Source: a virus. Taken from it: a stretch of 44,048 bases of DNA. The position numbers and the translations under genes are program-made. Below the pieces are notes generated by a model that saw nothing but the letters and a program-made list of their open reading frames with translations, searched no databases and was not told the origin of the DNA. The DNA is taken from positions 1 through 44,048 of IMG/VR virus record IMGVR_UViG_3300042465_005581; one strand, given 5' to 3'. This document shows positions 8,483 through 15,617 of this stretch, one piece after another (positions within the stretch are counted from its first letter, which is position 1; the number at the start of each line of letters is the position of its first letter).

Positions 8483-8681
8483 TTTATTTCTCCTTAAATT
8501 TGTTTGTGAAGTTATTTAGAAAGGAAACTCCAATGTAATTATGTTGGTTGTTCGGTCACACCTTATAAGAGAAGGGTATTCATTAACCAACTGTGTCTTA
8601 AAATCGAAATCCCATACAAAATGGGATATTTGATAATAAATATAGTATTTTTTTAGAAAACTAAAGAATTAATATGAAAAT
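8483..8681 (-). other. Structured leader between rpsU and the scaffold gene
   Basis: This 199-base gap holds no convincing ORF. It has a perfect 7-bp hairpin ATCCCAT/ATGGGAT with a 5-base loop (8609-8627), followed on the coding strand by TTCGATTTT, so it may be a weak terminator or a processing stem. A second inverted repeat, GTTGGTT/AACCAAC (8543-8549 with 8585-8591), encloses a small CCTT/AAGG stem. An AATAAATATA element (8635-8644, plus strand) resembles the motif before other transcription units. The gap could hold the promoter and translational control of the scaffold-capsid mRNA. Confidence 0.5.
8490..8495 (-). promoter_or_regulatory. Consensus Shine-Dalgarno site of the scaffold gene
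   Basis: The coding strand reads AAGGAG, a 7-base spacer, then ATG (8480-8482). I looked at the leaders of most other genes and found A/T-rich sequence or at most partial matches, as expected for a Bacteroidota host. This is the one clear, well-spaced site, and it lies one gene downstream of the phage bS21. Confidence 0.85.
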
Positions 8682-8849
8682 TTATTTTTTTCTTTTAGCT
8701 TCTTCCATTTGTAAACGAGTCTTAACCGATGGTTTTGTGTAGGTTTGTCTATCTCTTAATTGTTCAATTTGTTTTGAATTTTGAACTTTCTTTTTGTATT
8801 CTTTAAGAGCTCCCTCAATGTTGCCACCTTTTACATTGATAATCAACAT
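8682..8849 (-). CDS. rpsU: Ribosomal protein bS21
   Basis: A 55-residue frame runs from ATG at 8849 to TAA at 8682. The sequence begins MLIINVKGGNIEGALKEYKK and continues through QLRDRQTYTKPSVKTRLQ to a lysine-rich end. It matches bS21 in the MLII start, the N-I-(D/E)-x-A-L-K-x-Y-K-x-K helix and the RxxxxxxKPSVxxR block. bS21 binds the 30S platform near the 3' end of 16S rRNA. In Bacteroidota it is about 64 residues and helps hide the anti-Shine-Dalgarno sequence; this copy ends near residue 55. The start lies 3 bases after the stop of the upstream gene. It is followed by a structured leader and then the scaffold gene. Phage-borne S21 genes are known; here it sits within the head genes. Confidence 0.9.
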   Translation of the reverse strand: MLIINVKGGNIEGALKEYKKKVQNSKQIEQLRDRQTYTKPSVKTRLQMEEAKRKK

Positions 8850-8852
8850 AAC

Positions 8853-9224
8853 TTATTGAAGATTTTCTAATTTGTATTTTGTAGAGTATAAAAGCGTTAC
8901 AACCGTATCAATATCATTTTGTAACCAACTCATTTGTAATTTCTTTTCTTGTCTTAATTTTTCAACTGCTGCAATCAATTTAACAAAATATGCTATGATA
9001 TTTTTTATATCATTATTTGTATCTAGTCCACTAACAGCCTGTAATTTAATCAAACCATATTGTCCCTGATATGCTTCTACTAATCCATCAACAATTGCAC
9101 CAATGGTATCATAATAATGTCCTAATGCTAAATGTGCAGATAATGCACCAACACCTTTAACACCAACATGAAATGAATGTGCTTGAGTTCTACTATGCAA
9201 TAATAATGATGCTAATTGTTCCAT
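8853..9224 (-). CDS. Dps/ferritin-like helical phage protein (DUF5856-like)
   Basis: The 123-residue protein is nearly all helix. The first 45 residues (LLLHSRTQAHSFHVGV, then SAHLALGHYYDTIGAIVDGL) have the His/Tyr/Asp spacing of a ferritin-like first helix pair. I associate this with a phage family of unknown function (DUF5856). Metal binding is possible (H11, H16, H19, H31, H36, D39) but not shown. Its ATG overlaps the stop of the upstream gene by one base, and it lies 3 bases before rpsU, so it belongs to the head-assembly operon. The family name is from memory. Confidence 0.6.
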   Translation of the reverse strand: MEQLASLLLHSRTQAHSFHVGVKGVGALSAHLALGHYYDTIGAIVDGLVEAYQGQYGLIKLQAVSGLDTNNDIKNIIAYFVKLIAAVEKLRQEKKLQMSWLQNDIDTVVTLLYSTKYKLENLQ

Positions 9225-9643
9225 TATTTGTTTTCTTTAATGCCTAACCTTTCTGCCATTTGTTCTTCGGTAATTTCTGCTATTTCAAAATATCTACCTA
9301 AAACATGTCCCATATCTTCGTAAAGTGCTTCTAATCTTTGTTCTTGTGATTTTGCTTCTACTGCTTCTTTTTCAAACTTTTCTTGTAAAGATTTAAGTTC
9401 TTTCATATTTCTTTTGATAGTAACTCTATCAAACCAATCACCACCTTCTCTTAAAGTATATTCAGATGCCGCATCTGCAATTGCACCAAGTGTTTCTGCA
9501 ACTTGTCTGATATCAGATTTTCTACTCATATTTTCTCTATGTTGTCCATAGGTAGAAATTATCTCTAAAAAGTGTCTTTTAATTTCAGAAGGTAATTGCT
9601 GAAACTCTTCTGTTTCTTTTAATATATCTTTTAACTTAATCAT
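9224..9643 (-). CDS. Conserved helical phage protein, function unknown
   Basis: The 139-residue protein starts MIKLKDILKETEEFQQL, a start common in head-region proteins of large T4-like phages. It is charged and alpha-helical, with heptad-like stretches at about residues 77-105 (MKELKSLQEKFEKEAVEA) that suggest coiled coil. Its start shares ATGA with the stop of the upstream 83-residue gene. It lies between the prohead protease and the scaffold, where T4 keeps minor core proteins, so a core or internal head role is possible but unproven. Confidence 0.6.
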   Translation of the reverse strand: MIKLKDILKETEEFQQLPSEIKRHFLEIISTYGQHRENMSRKSDIRQVAETLGAIADAASEYTLREGGDWFDRVTIKRNMKELKSLQEKFEKEAVEAKSQEQRLEALYEDMGHVLGRYFEIAEITEEQMAERLGIKENK

Positions 9644-9891
9644 TTTCTTACGATTTTGTTTCTTTTTAATTTTTGTACCGCTTGTTGTAATTCAGATGGA
9701 TTCATACCCAATGCATCAATCAATTTTGCAATTACAAATTGTTCTTTTTTTCTACTCAAATTATAATTCTTTATCACTTTAATAGCTCTATCTAAAAATC
9801 TTTCCATTTGAGATGGAAGGGCAGTATCCATATCATCCAATGCTTCTTTTTGAATTTCTCTACCCGGTACTAAATTTATTAACTTTGCCAT
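9640..9891 (-). CDS. Small helical protein next to prohead protease, function unknown
   Basis: The 83-residue protein is predominantly helical and basic at its C terminus (VQKLKRNKIVRK). The stretch LPSQMERFLDRAIKVIKNYN followed by a second helix pair ending ALGMNPSELQQAVQ resembles a small helix-turn-helix-like bundle, though I cannot assign a DNA-binding role. It starts one base inside the end of the protease gene and overlaps the next gene by 4 bases, so all three are co-translated. Confidence 0.55.
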   Translation of the reverse strand: MAKLINLVPGREIQKEALDDMDTALPSQMERFLDRAIKVIKNYNLSRKKEQFVIAKLIDALGMNPSELQQAVQKLKRNKIVRK

Positions 9892-10481
9892 TAGTTTAAT
9901 TCAATTATAATTTCTCTCATTAAATCTTGTGCTTTACACCATTTGCCACATTCCTCTGCAACCTTTGCCCATTGCTTTGATTCGTTCATTGGTGCCATAA
10001 ATGCTCCATGTGTTGATGGGTTAGAAACAAAATCCCAACCTACCAATTCAAAATCTTCTTGAACCATTACAGTCCCATCTTTTAATTCTTTTACCGAACC
10101 TAAACCTCTAGATGAAATACCTAAACGAATATTGTTTTTTAATAGTTCTTTTAAGATATTTCCTGAAGGTGTTGAAAGAATTTCTACTTTACCCATTACA
10201 TCATCACCATCCCACCAAATTTCTCTAATATTATGAGAAACATTTTTTAAGTTGATGACCGGAGAATCTGGATGGTCTAATTCACCCAATGCTCTTCTTT
10301 CTTTAATGAGTTGATTATATTTTTGACACTCTCTTTCAAGTATTTCCTTTGGATATCTTCTATGGTTTTGATTTGGTGCACCTGCTCTTTGAAGAATACC
10401 TTGAACTAAATACGTTCCGTTTTCTTCTTTTTGAAGTTTTGCCTCAAATAAGTGTGTTTCTATTAATAATCCCTTATTCAT
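9891..10481 (-). CDS. Prohead core protease (T4 gp21-like)
   Basis: The 196-residue protein has the herpesvirus-assemblin-like S78-type serine protease pattern of T4 gp21: NQNHRRYPKEIL (38-48), ALGELDHPDSPVINL with candidate catalytic His70, VSHNIREIWW, and LGISSRGLGSV with candidate Ser123/124. GWDFVSNPSTHGAFM (148-162) closes the fold. It should cleave the scaffold and capsid protein at (L/I)xE sites and then itself, triggering head maturation. Order portal-protease-scaffold-capsid is as in T4. The start is ATG at 10481, one base from the end of the upstream gene. Confidence 0.92.
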   Translation of the reverse strand: MNKGLLIETHLFEAKLQKEENGTYLVQGILQRAGAPNQNHRRYPKEILERECQKYNQLIKERRALGELDHPDSPVINLKNVSHNIREIWWDGDDVMGKVEILSTPSGNILKELLKNNIRLGISSRGLGSVKELKDGTVMVQEDFELVGWDFVSNPSTHGAFMAPMNESKQWAKVAEECGKWCKAQDLMREIIIELN

Positions 10482-10856
10482 TTATTTCAAATCTTTTTTT
10501 ATTTTATCTACTGCTTTATTTCCTAAATCACCCCACGATTTAATTAGAATTGTTTTTAATTCATTTTCTAATTCCGTTTCGTTTAATTCACCATTTGTTG
10601 AATCACTCATTTTTATTATTTGTGTTTTAACATATGGTAAATTTACTATTTTATTAGCAGTTGTATTATCAATCTCACCATTTGTATCTATTATTTTAGA
10701 TATATCTGATATCAAATTTTTATTATTTGATATTGAATCTAAAATTTTCTTAACTGCATCTTTATAATTTTTCTTTCCGGAGAAATAATTCATTCCCTTT
10801 CTAGCCAACTCATAAAGATAATAAAATATAACTTTACCTAAAATTATACTGCTCAA
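10482..10856 (-). CDS. Membrane-segment protein of unknown function (possible 5' frameshift)
   Basis: The 124-residue frame begins at a TTG (10856). Hydrophobic coding sequence continues in frame upstream of it (reading ENFAIGLITAL), so the gene seems truncated at its 5' end. An ATG at 10886-10888, directly after the upstream stop, would join this frame if one more T were present in the ACTTTGC run. That would give an N terminus MKTFAIGLITALSSIILG, a good membrane helix. The remainder is charged and helical. I infer either a real TTG start or a single-base indel. Function unknown. Confidence 0.5.
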   Translation of the reverse strand: MSSIILGKVIFYYLYELARKGMNYFSGKKNYKDAVKKILDSISNNKNLISDISKIIDTNGEIDNTTANKIVNLPYVKTQIIKMSDSTNGELNETELENELKTILIKSWGDLGNKAVDKIKKDLK

Positions 10857-10888
10857 TGCAGTAATTAATCCTATAGCAAAGTTTTCAT

Positions 10889-11194
10889 TTACTTTTTTTT
10901 TTCTTCGTTTTTTGCTCTTAATGCTGCTAAGTCTGAACCTTCTATTTCTCCATCCTTATCAACATCAATCTGCTTTTGCTTATCGGTCAATTCTTCAGGT
11001 AATCCCGTTAATCTACCCTCTTGCTTTGCATTATATGCTTTATCCACTGCATTGAAGAATTTCTTTTTTTCATCATCAGACATAGAATTAATATCTTTGC
11101 CCGTTTTATCTAACATATGCTTAAAAAGAGCTTGATAATCTTGCTCTTCTGCCATTACTTCTTTAATAAGTTGTACTAATTCGTTCTTATTCAT
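10889..11194 (-). CDS. Small protein with EF-hand-like motif
   Basis: The 101-residue acidic protein contains VDKDGEIEGSDLAALR at about residues 78-93, which has the D-x-D-x-D/G-x-I-x-x-x-D/E spacing of an EF-hand or dockerin-type calcium loop. Residues 20-60 (FKHMLDKTGKDINSM, SDDEKKKFFNAVDKAY) are a helical domain common in phage head-region proteins. It might bind calcium in the virion, which is an inference. It starts 2 bases after the DUF3008-like gene stop. Confidence 0.6.
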   Translation of the reverse strand: MNKNELVQLIKEVMAEEQDYQALFKHMLDKTGKDINSMSDDEKKKFFNAVDKAYNAKQEGRLTGLPEELTDKQKQIDVDKDGEIEGSDLAALRAKNEEKKK

Positions 11195-11195
11195 A

Positions 11196-11789
11196 TTATT
11201 CCGATATTTGTCTGATTTTTTGGTCTAATTTTAATAATCTTTCCTTTATAGCATAAATATGATTATTTGTTCTTTTCCAATAAGATTTATTATCTACACC
11301 ACTTTCATTTTTAATTTTACCATACCAATTAAGAAATCTTTCCATTTCTTTTAATTGTTTATTGATATTGGATATACCTCTACCAATTTTAGCCTGTGCG
11401 GTTGATTCATCTCTTTTAAGTTCTAACCAACGATTTTCATTAACAACAGTATATCCTGCCAAATCTGCCTGCTTTTTTCCTTTAGATTTTTCGTTTTCTT
11501 TTTTACCAAATGCATATGGTGTATTGTAAGGACCTGCTGCCGATGATGTATTCATTTCATCAATCATTCTTTCTCTAACTACTTTACGAATGATTTCTTT
11601 TATTTTTTTAAGACTCTCTTCTTTTTTATTAGGTAATCCTTTATGTTTAGTAGATGCAAAATCTTTTGCTGATTTTTTATCCATATCTGCTGCTACTTTT
11701 GCTACCTCCGGAGATGCAGGTTCTTCACCTTTTTGTGCGGCATGAACCATACCCATAAATCTTTGTTGTGCTTTTGATTGTGCTGGCAT
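11196..11789 (-). CDS. DUF3008-like protein with C-terminal helical domain
   Basis: Residues 1-52 match a short conserved domain I know as DUF3008: PAQSKAQQRFMGMVHAAQKG, then VAADMDKKSAKDFASTKH and KGLPNK. Its function is unknown. A basic helix (KKIKEIIRKVVRERM) follows, and the C-terminal 70 residues form a coiled-coil-like region (NINKQLKEMERFLNWYG, IYAIKERLLKLDQKIRQ). It lies between the portal and the prohead protease, a region that often holds head-core or virion proteins. The full length of 197 residues suggests a fusion of the domain to a helical tail. Confidence 0.65.
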   Translation of the reverse strand: MPAQSKAQQRFMGMVHAAQKGEEPASPEVAKVAADMDKKSAKDFASTKHKGLPNKKEESLKKIKEIIRKVVRERMIDEMNTSSAAGPYNTPYAFGKKENEKSKGKKQADLAGYTVVNENRWLELKRDESTAQAKIGRGISNINKQLKEMERFLNWYGKIKNESGVDNKSYWKRTNNHIYAIKERLLKLDQKIRQISE

Positions 11790-11800
11790 TTCTAATTAGT

Positions 11801-12058
11801 TTATGATAATACTGATGCAGTTCCTGCTGATAATTGAATTCCTACGGGATAACAAGGATAAACTTGACCAGGTATTAATGTTTGTAGAGATAATGAACCA
11901 CCACCTTCTACTGATACACTACCTGTTGTAGCTATACCAACTGGCAACATAATTCCCCAAGCTCTATCATAGTTTCCGGTTGTATCATGTCTACCAATTT
12001 TAGTAACTACACTTGATGAAGTGAATGTACTAACTTTAAAAATTCTATAATTTGTCAT
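11801..12058 (-). CDS. Small beta-rich protein, possible virion component
   Basis: The 85-residue protein is rich in Ser, Thr, Gly and Val, with almost no acidic residues. It reads as short beta strands (YRIFKVSTFTSSSVVTKIG, TGSVSVEGGGSLSLQTL, VGIQLSAGTASVLS). No known motif is visible. Composition and its place just after the portal-associated genes fit a small structural or decoration protein; this is an inference. It lies 3 bases after the stop of the 291-residue gene. Confidence 0.5.
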   Translation of the reverse strand: MTNYRIFKVSTFTSSSVVTKIGRHDTTGNYDRAWGIMLPVGIATTGSVSVEGGGSLSLQTLIPGQVYPCYPVGIQLSAGTASVLS

Positions 12059-12061
12059 TGT

Positions 12062-12937
12062 TTATTTATTTAAACTATTTTTTAATTCACTCAATAATTC
12101 GTAAGTCATCATCATAGCAGATAAATGTTGCTCTCTAATTTTTTTAGCTGATTTAATTTTTTTAATATTTGCTATTGTTTCTGCTAATTTAATTTGAGTA
12201 ACTTTATCATTTATTTTAGAACCAACTTCTTTTAAATTTTGAATTAAAGTTGATACTTCGTTTGAAACATAATCATTTAATTTACCAGTATTATTGATAT
12301 TATTAATATATTCCTTTAATAATCCTTTTTGTTCTGATGATAAATTTTTGTATTTGTTATTAAATGATTCTACTAATAATTTATATGATACTGCTCTTAA
12401 ATCTTCATCTTGCTTTTTGTATTGCTCCAAAACAGCATCTTTAATTTTTTGGTCTTTATTTTGAATTGAAGTATTAATTATATTTTCTGCAATTGTAAAT
12501 TTTGCAGATACAATATCCGTTGGGTCATATTGTTCATTGGATATTGTTACTTCAAAAATCTTATAGATAGATGCTAATGTTTTGTAATTTGATATTGGTG
12601 ATTTTACAAACTCATCAATATCGTATGTATTTTTAATTTCTTTAATTAAATTATACTTTTCTTTTGTAAGTTTTTTTTCATCCAATCTTTTTCTAGCTTC
12701 TAAAATAGTAGAAATAAATTGGTCAGCTTTTGTTTCCGAATTATATTTTTCGTTAATCAAATACTGATATAGTTTTAATTCTTTAGATAATTCTTTTTTA
12801 GAATTAAAATTTTCTTTTAGAATCTTTTCTGCTACGGATTTATTAGATGACATGATTTCAGATGTAATCTGTCTAACTAATAATTCAAAAATAAACCCAG
12901 TATTTTTAAATTTAGAATGTTTAATTTTTTTCATCAA
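12062..12937 (-). CDS. Conserved helical phage protein downstream of portal, function unknown
   Basis: The 291-residue protein is Lys-rich and all-helical. The N terminus KFKNTGFIFELLVRQITSEI and the central YKTLASIYKIFEV stretch are recurrent in proteins of large marine and freshwater T4-like phages, but I know no function for the family. No signal peptide or membrane span is seen. It begins with two Met codons, and I kept the first. It is preceded by a 45-base gap with a TATAAATATA element, which may start a transcript. Confidence 0.6.
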   Translation of the reverse strand: MMKKIKHSKFKNTGFIFELLVRQITSEIMSSNKSVAEKILKENFNSKKELSKELKLYQYLINEKYNSETKADQFISTILEARKRLDEKKLTKEKYNLIKEIKNTYDIDEFVKSPISNYKTLASIYKIFEVTISNEQYDPTDIVSAKFTIAENIINTSIQNKDQKIKDAVLEQYKKQDEDLRAVSYKLLVESFNNKYKNLSSEQKGLLKEYINNINNTGKLNDYVSNEVSTLIQNLKEVGSKINDKVTQIKLAETIANIKKIKSAKKIREQHLSAMMMTYELLSELKNSLNK

Positions 12938-12955
12938 TTTGATATTATTTATCAG

Positions 12956-12967
12956 ATATAAATATAT
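12956..12967 (-). promoter_or_regulatory. TATAAATATA element before the 291-residue gene
   Basis: The plus strand reads TATAAATATA at 12957-12966, coding strand TATATTTATA, about 20 bases before the ATG and in the 45-base gap after the portal gene. TATATTTA also loosely matches the Bacteroidota -7 box (TAnnTTTG). It belongs to the recurrent set at 5481, 15970 and 22992. Confidence 0.3.
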
Positions 12968-12982
12968 TGTTCTATTCGTTTA

Positions 12983-14719
12983 TTACTTTTTGTCCAAATT
13001 CTCTGTCAAAATCTTTCTTTTATTACCATTCATATCTTTAAAAATCTCCAAATATGAGTTTCTTGGTTTATATTTTACAGAACCTTCTTTTTGTTTAAGG
13101 GTTTTGATTCCCATTGGGTCTCTTCCTTCTGGATGGTCATCTTTACCATATCTAACCGGGTCTTTTGGTCTACCGGCACTATCTTCTTCTAATTCAGCTT
13201 TTATTTTTGCAATTTCTTCTTCAACGTTTGTTGGAGCTTCTGTTCCTGTTTCTTTAGCAGGGTCAACTCCTTGTGTTTCAATTGAAGTTAATCGGAATTG
13301 TTGTTTAGTATCTTCTAATACTTGTAAAGTTTGCTCATCTTGTTCATCTTTCGCCATTCCCATAATTGCTTCATACATCCACTCTTTAGAAAACATTTTA
13401 GTTTGTTGCATCTGTTGAATCAATGCTACTTTTGAAGTGTATAATTCAACTTTTTCTTGCTCATATATTTTAGATGGAATGGTTAATTCTAAACTAAAAT
13501 CTGTCAAACGGTCATCATCTATACCTTGTGCGTATAAGTGAACGATTGCAATTTTTGTTAATTCAGAAATAATAACTCTCTGCAATCTTTCGATAGTTTT
13601 TGCAAAACGAACATCCATTGCTGCAAGAGTTGCTTTACCATTTGTATCTTCTTCGTAACCCAAAAATGCTTTTGGAATTTGTAATGCTGCTAATAATTTA
13701 CCTTTTAAGTAATTAATATCATCAGTCATATTGTATTCCAATCCTTTAAGAGTTTCGATTGAAGTGCCATTATCATTACCACGAACTGGCATATAATAAT
13801 CTTCGATAAGGTTTTGAATATTATATTTTAAGTTGTACTCACCCGTTCTTTCATCAACAAATGGAACTTTTTTAGAATTGTTGATAATCTTTTGCATGTA
13901 GTTATCCACTTCATTTGGTGGAATATTACCCACATCTACTTTAAATATTCTCTTTTCAGGTGCCCTCATTACTCTATGAATCAACATCGCATCTTCCATT
14001 AGGGTCAATTGTTTCCAAACTCTTCTACCACCTTCAATCATAGATTTTCCGTAAGGTAGGAAGTTTGCATCACCATTTAAACGGAAGTGTGCAATTTCAT
14101 AGTTTTCATATTCTTTCTTTGCAGTTTGTCCAACTGCATTGTATGGATTTTGGTATGGTGCGTATACAAATTTAACTTTTTGTGGATTTGTTGGGTCAAA
14201 TCCTTCAATTCTACTCATTTCGTAAGTAGATAAAGGAAGAACATTTACAATACCCAATCCTTCTGCCATTTCTAATTGTAAATAGAAATCACCATATTTT
14301 ACTAAATTTCTAACCCAAGGCCAAAGTGTAAATTCTATATTAAGGATATCGTAAAAAAGATTCTCAAGAATTTGTTTGATATTATCATCTTCATGATGTA
14401 TTTTTAATATATTACCCATTTCGTTTTTAGCTGTACATTCATCTGCATAAACATTTAATGCCGCTGAAATGATTGGGTCCATATCCATTGAATCGTAATC
14501 TCTAAAAAGGTCAATACGAACTTGTTGGTATGCTAATCCAGATTCTACACCACCTGCATAGTTTGATACCTTTAACTTCATAAAACGGTCAACGAGATTT
14601 GTTGTCATTGACTGATATTCATCAGTATCAACAACTTTAACTCCTTTTGCCGTTTTACGAACTATGGTATTTGTTGAGAATAATTTCTGTAACCTACCAA
14701 ATATTGATTTATCTGCCAT
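12983..14719 (-). CDS. Portal vertex protein (T4 gp20-like)
   Basis: The 578-residue protein has the gp20 core: DMDPIISAALNVYADECTA near residue 80, the wing/stem region FRLNGDANFLPYGKSMIEG, LIHRVMRAPEKRIFKVDVGN, EDYYMPVRG, then LLAALQIPKAFLGYEED. The dodecameric portal nucleates the prohead, is the DNA channel and docks the terminase and then the neck. The C terminus after about residue 475 is charged and low-complexity (EEEIAKIKAELEED), typical of cytosolic or crown extensions. Length is slightly above T4 gp20 (524 aa). It is 48 bases downstream of the Cys-rich gene. Confidence 0.94.
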   Translation of the reverse strand: MADKSIFGRLQKLFSTNTIVRKTAKGVKVVDTDEYQSMTTNLVDRFMKLKVSNYAGGVESGLAYQQVRIDLFRDYDSMDMDPIISAALNVYADECTAKNEMGNILKIHHEDDNIKQILENLFYDILNIEFTLWPWVRNLVKYGDFYLQLEMAEGLGIVNVLPLSTYEMSRIEGFDPTNPQKVKFVYAPYQNPYNAVGQTAKKEYENYEIAHFRLNGDANFLPYGKSMIEGGRRVWKQLTLMEDAMLIHRVMRAPEKRIFKVDVGNIPPNEVDNYMQKIINNSKKVPFVDERTGEYNLKYNIQNLIEDYYMPVRGNDNGTSIETLKGLEYNMTDDINYLKGKLLAALQIPKAFLGYEEDTNGKATLAAMDVRFAKTIERLQRVIISELTKIAIVHLYAQGIDDDRLTDFSLELTIPSKIYEQEKVELYTSKVALIQQMQQTKMFSKEWMYEAIMGMAKDEQDEQTLQVLEDTKQQFRLTSIETQGVDPAKETGTEAPTNVEEEIAKIKAELEEDSAGRPKDPVRYGKDDHPEGRDPMGIKTLKQKEGSVKYKPRNSYLEIFKDMNGNKRKILTENLDKK

Positions 14720-14767
14720 CTATATAATATTTTTTTGAATATACGAAAAAAATCCGTAATTACCAAA

Positions 14768-15616
14768 TTACCATTTTCTACAAGACCAATATCTTGCCTT
14801 ATGTCTTGGACCTGGATTATCACAATTGTGTCTTGCTCTAAAACTTCTCCTTCTATCTGGGTTTGATTTTTTAATTCTCATGTTAGGGTCACCAAAATTT
14901 ACCTTAACAACGTTACCAGCTGGATTTTTTACATATACTTTAAATTTCTTAACATCGCCTCTCATTGGTTTACCCAATTGAACATCTCTACCCTGATACT
15001 CTGCTTCCAACAAACAAGGACAAGTTGCTTCATTCAATTCCTTTGCGTATGTTCTCATAAATGATATGAAATCTTCCATATCATCATCTTCTACATCATA
15101 CTCATCTGGCTCAACTGTGCCGTAATTTATTTCACTATCATCATCTCTTCTTTCAGGATGATTTGGCAAATGATTATCTTCATTATAAACATTTACAGGT
15201 AATAAGCTAATTAATCTCATTTCGTTTATATTTTCGTTTATTGGTACACAATTAGGAACCATTTTTCCATTTTTTTCTTTCATTCCAACTTGCTTATATC
15301 CATCCCAACAAGATTCATCTAACTGAACACTTTCTTTGCAAGTTCTCCAACTACCACCTTTTGATTTGTAATTTTTTGCAGCCCATCCATTTGCGTATGC
15401 CGAAGGATATACATCAAATTTAGATTTTGCTGCAGCCTTTGATGCAGACCATTTACCTGGATCGGTTGGGCAATTCTTTTCTAAAAATAAATTTAGTTTC
15501 TGTTCTGTTGTCATTTCATTTTTTTTTCTTCCTTGACAATGTGCTCTTTGACTGAAACCTTTGGGGTTGCTACAATCTATTGAGCGTTTATATTTTTTAC
15601 TCCACTTCTCGTTCAT
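14768..15616 (-). CDS. Modular Cys-rich phage protein of unknown function
   Basis: I chose the ATG at 15616, one base after the upstream stop, giving 282 residues. An alternative ATG at 15646 adds ten residues but overlaps the upstream gene. Modules in order: KRSIDCSNPKGFSQRAHCQG near the N terminus; NCPTDPGKWSASKAAA with KFDVYPSAYANGWAAKNYKS; SCWDGYKQVGMKEKNGK with VPNCVP; an acidic linker; and a C-terminal domain with KVNFGDPNMRIKKSNP and SFRARHNCDNPG ending RYWSCRKW. I know these short modules as recurrent in large-phage proteins without assigned function. The paired Cys/His residues suggest metal binding. It sits between the terminase and portal, where T4 has sheath and tube genes. Confidence 0.65.
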   Translation of the reverse strand: MNEKWSKKYKRSIDCSNPKGFSQRAHCQGRKKNEMTTEQKLNLFLEKNCPTDPGKWSASKAAAKSKFDVYPSAYANGWAAKNYKSKGGSWRTCKESVQLDESCWDGYKQVGMKEKNGKMVPNCVPINENINEMRLISLLPVNVYNEDNHLPNHPERRDDDSEINYGTVEPDEYDVEDDDMEDFISFMRTYAKELNEATCPCLLEAEYQGRDVQLGKPMRGDVKKFKVYVKNPAGNVVKVNFGDPNMRIKKSNPDRRRSFRARHNCDNPGPRHKARYWSCRKW

Positions 15617-15617
15617 A

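Noticed and set aside
8609-8627. Hairpin as a confident rho-independent terminator
   Set aside because: The stem is only 7 bp and A/T-rich, and the following tract (TTCGATTTT) is interrupted, unlike the strong terminator at 5503-5536.
10871-10888. Five-codon ATG mini-frame before the 124-residue gene
   Set aside because: It ends at TAG after MKTLL; more likely the remains of the true start disturbed by an indel than a leader peptide.
12852-13418. Plus-strand 188-residue frame
   Set aside because: Antisense to the portal gene and its neighbour; Ser/Phe/Leu/Ile-rich composition typical of a shadow of an A/T-rich gene.
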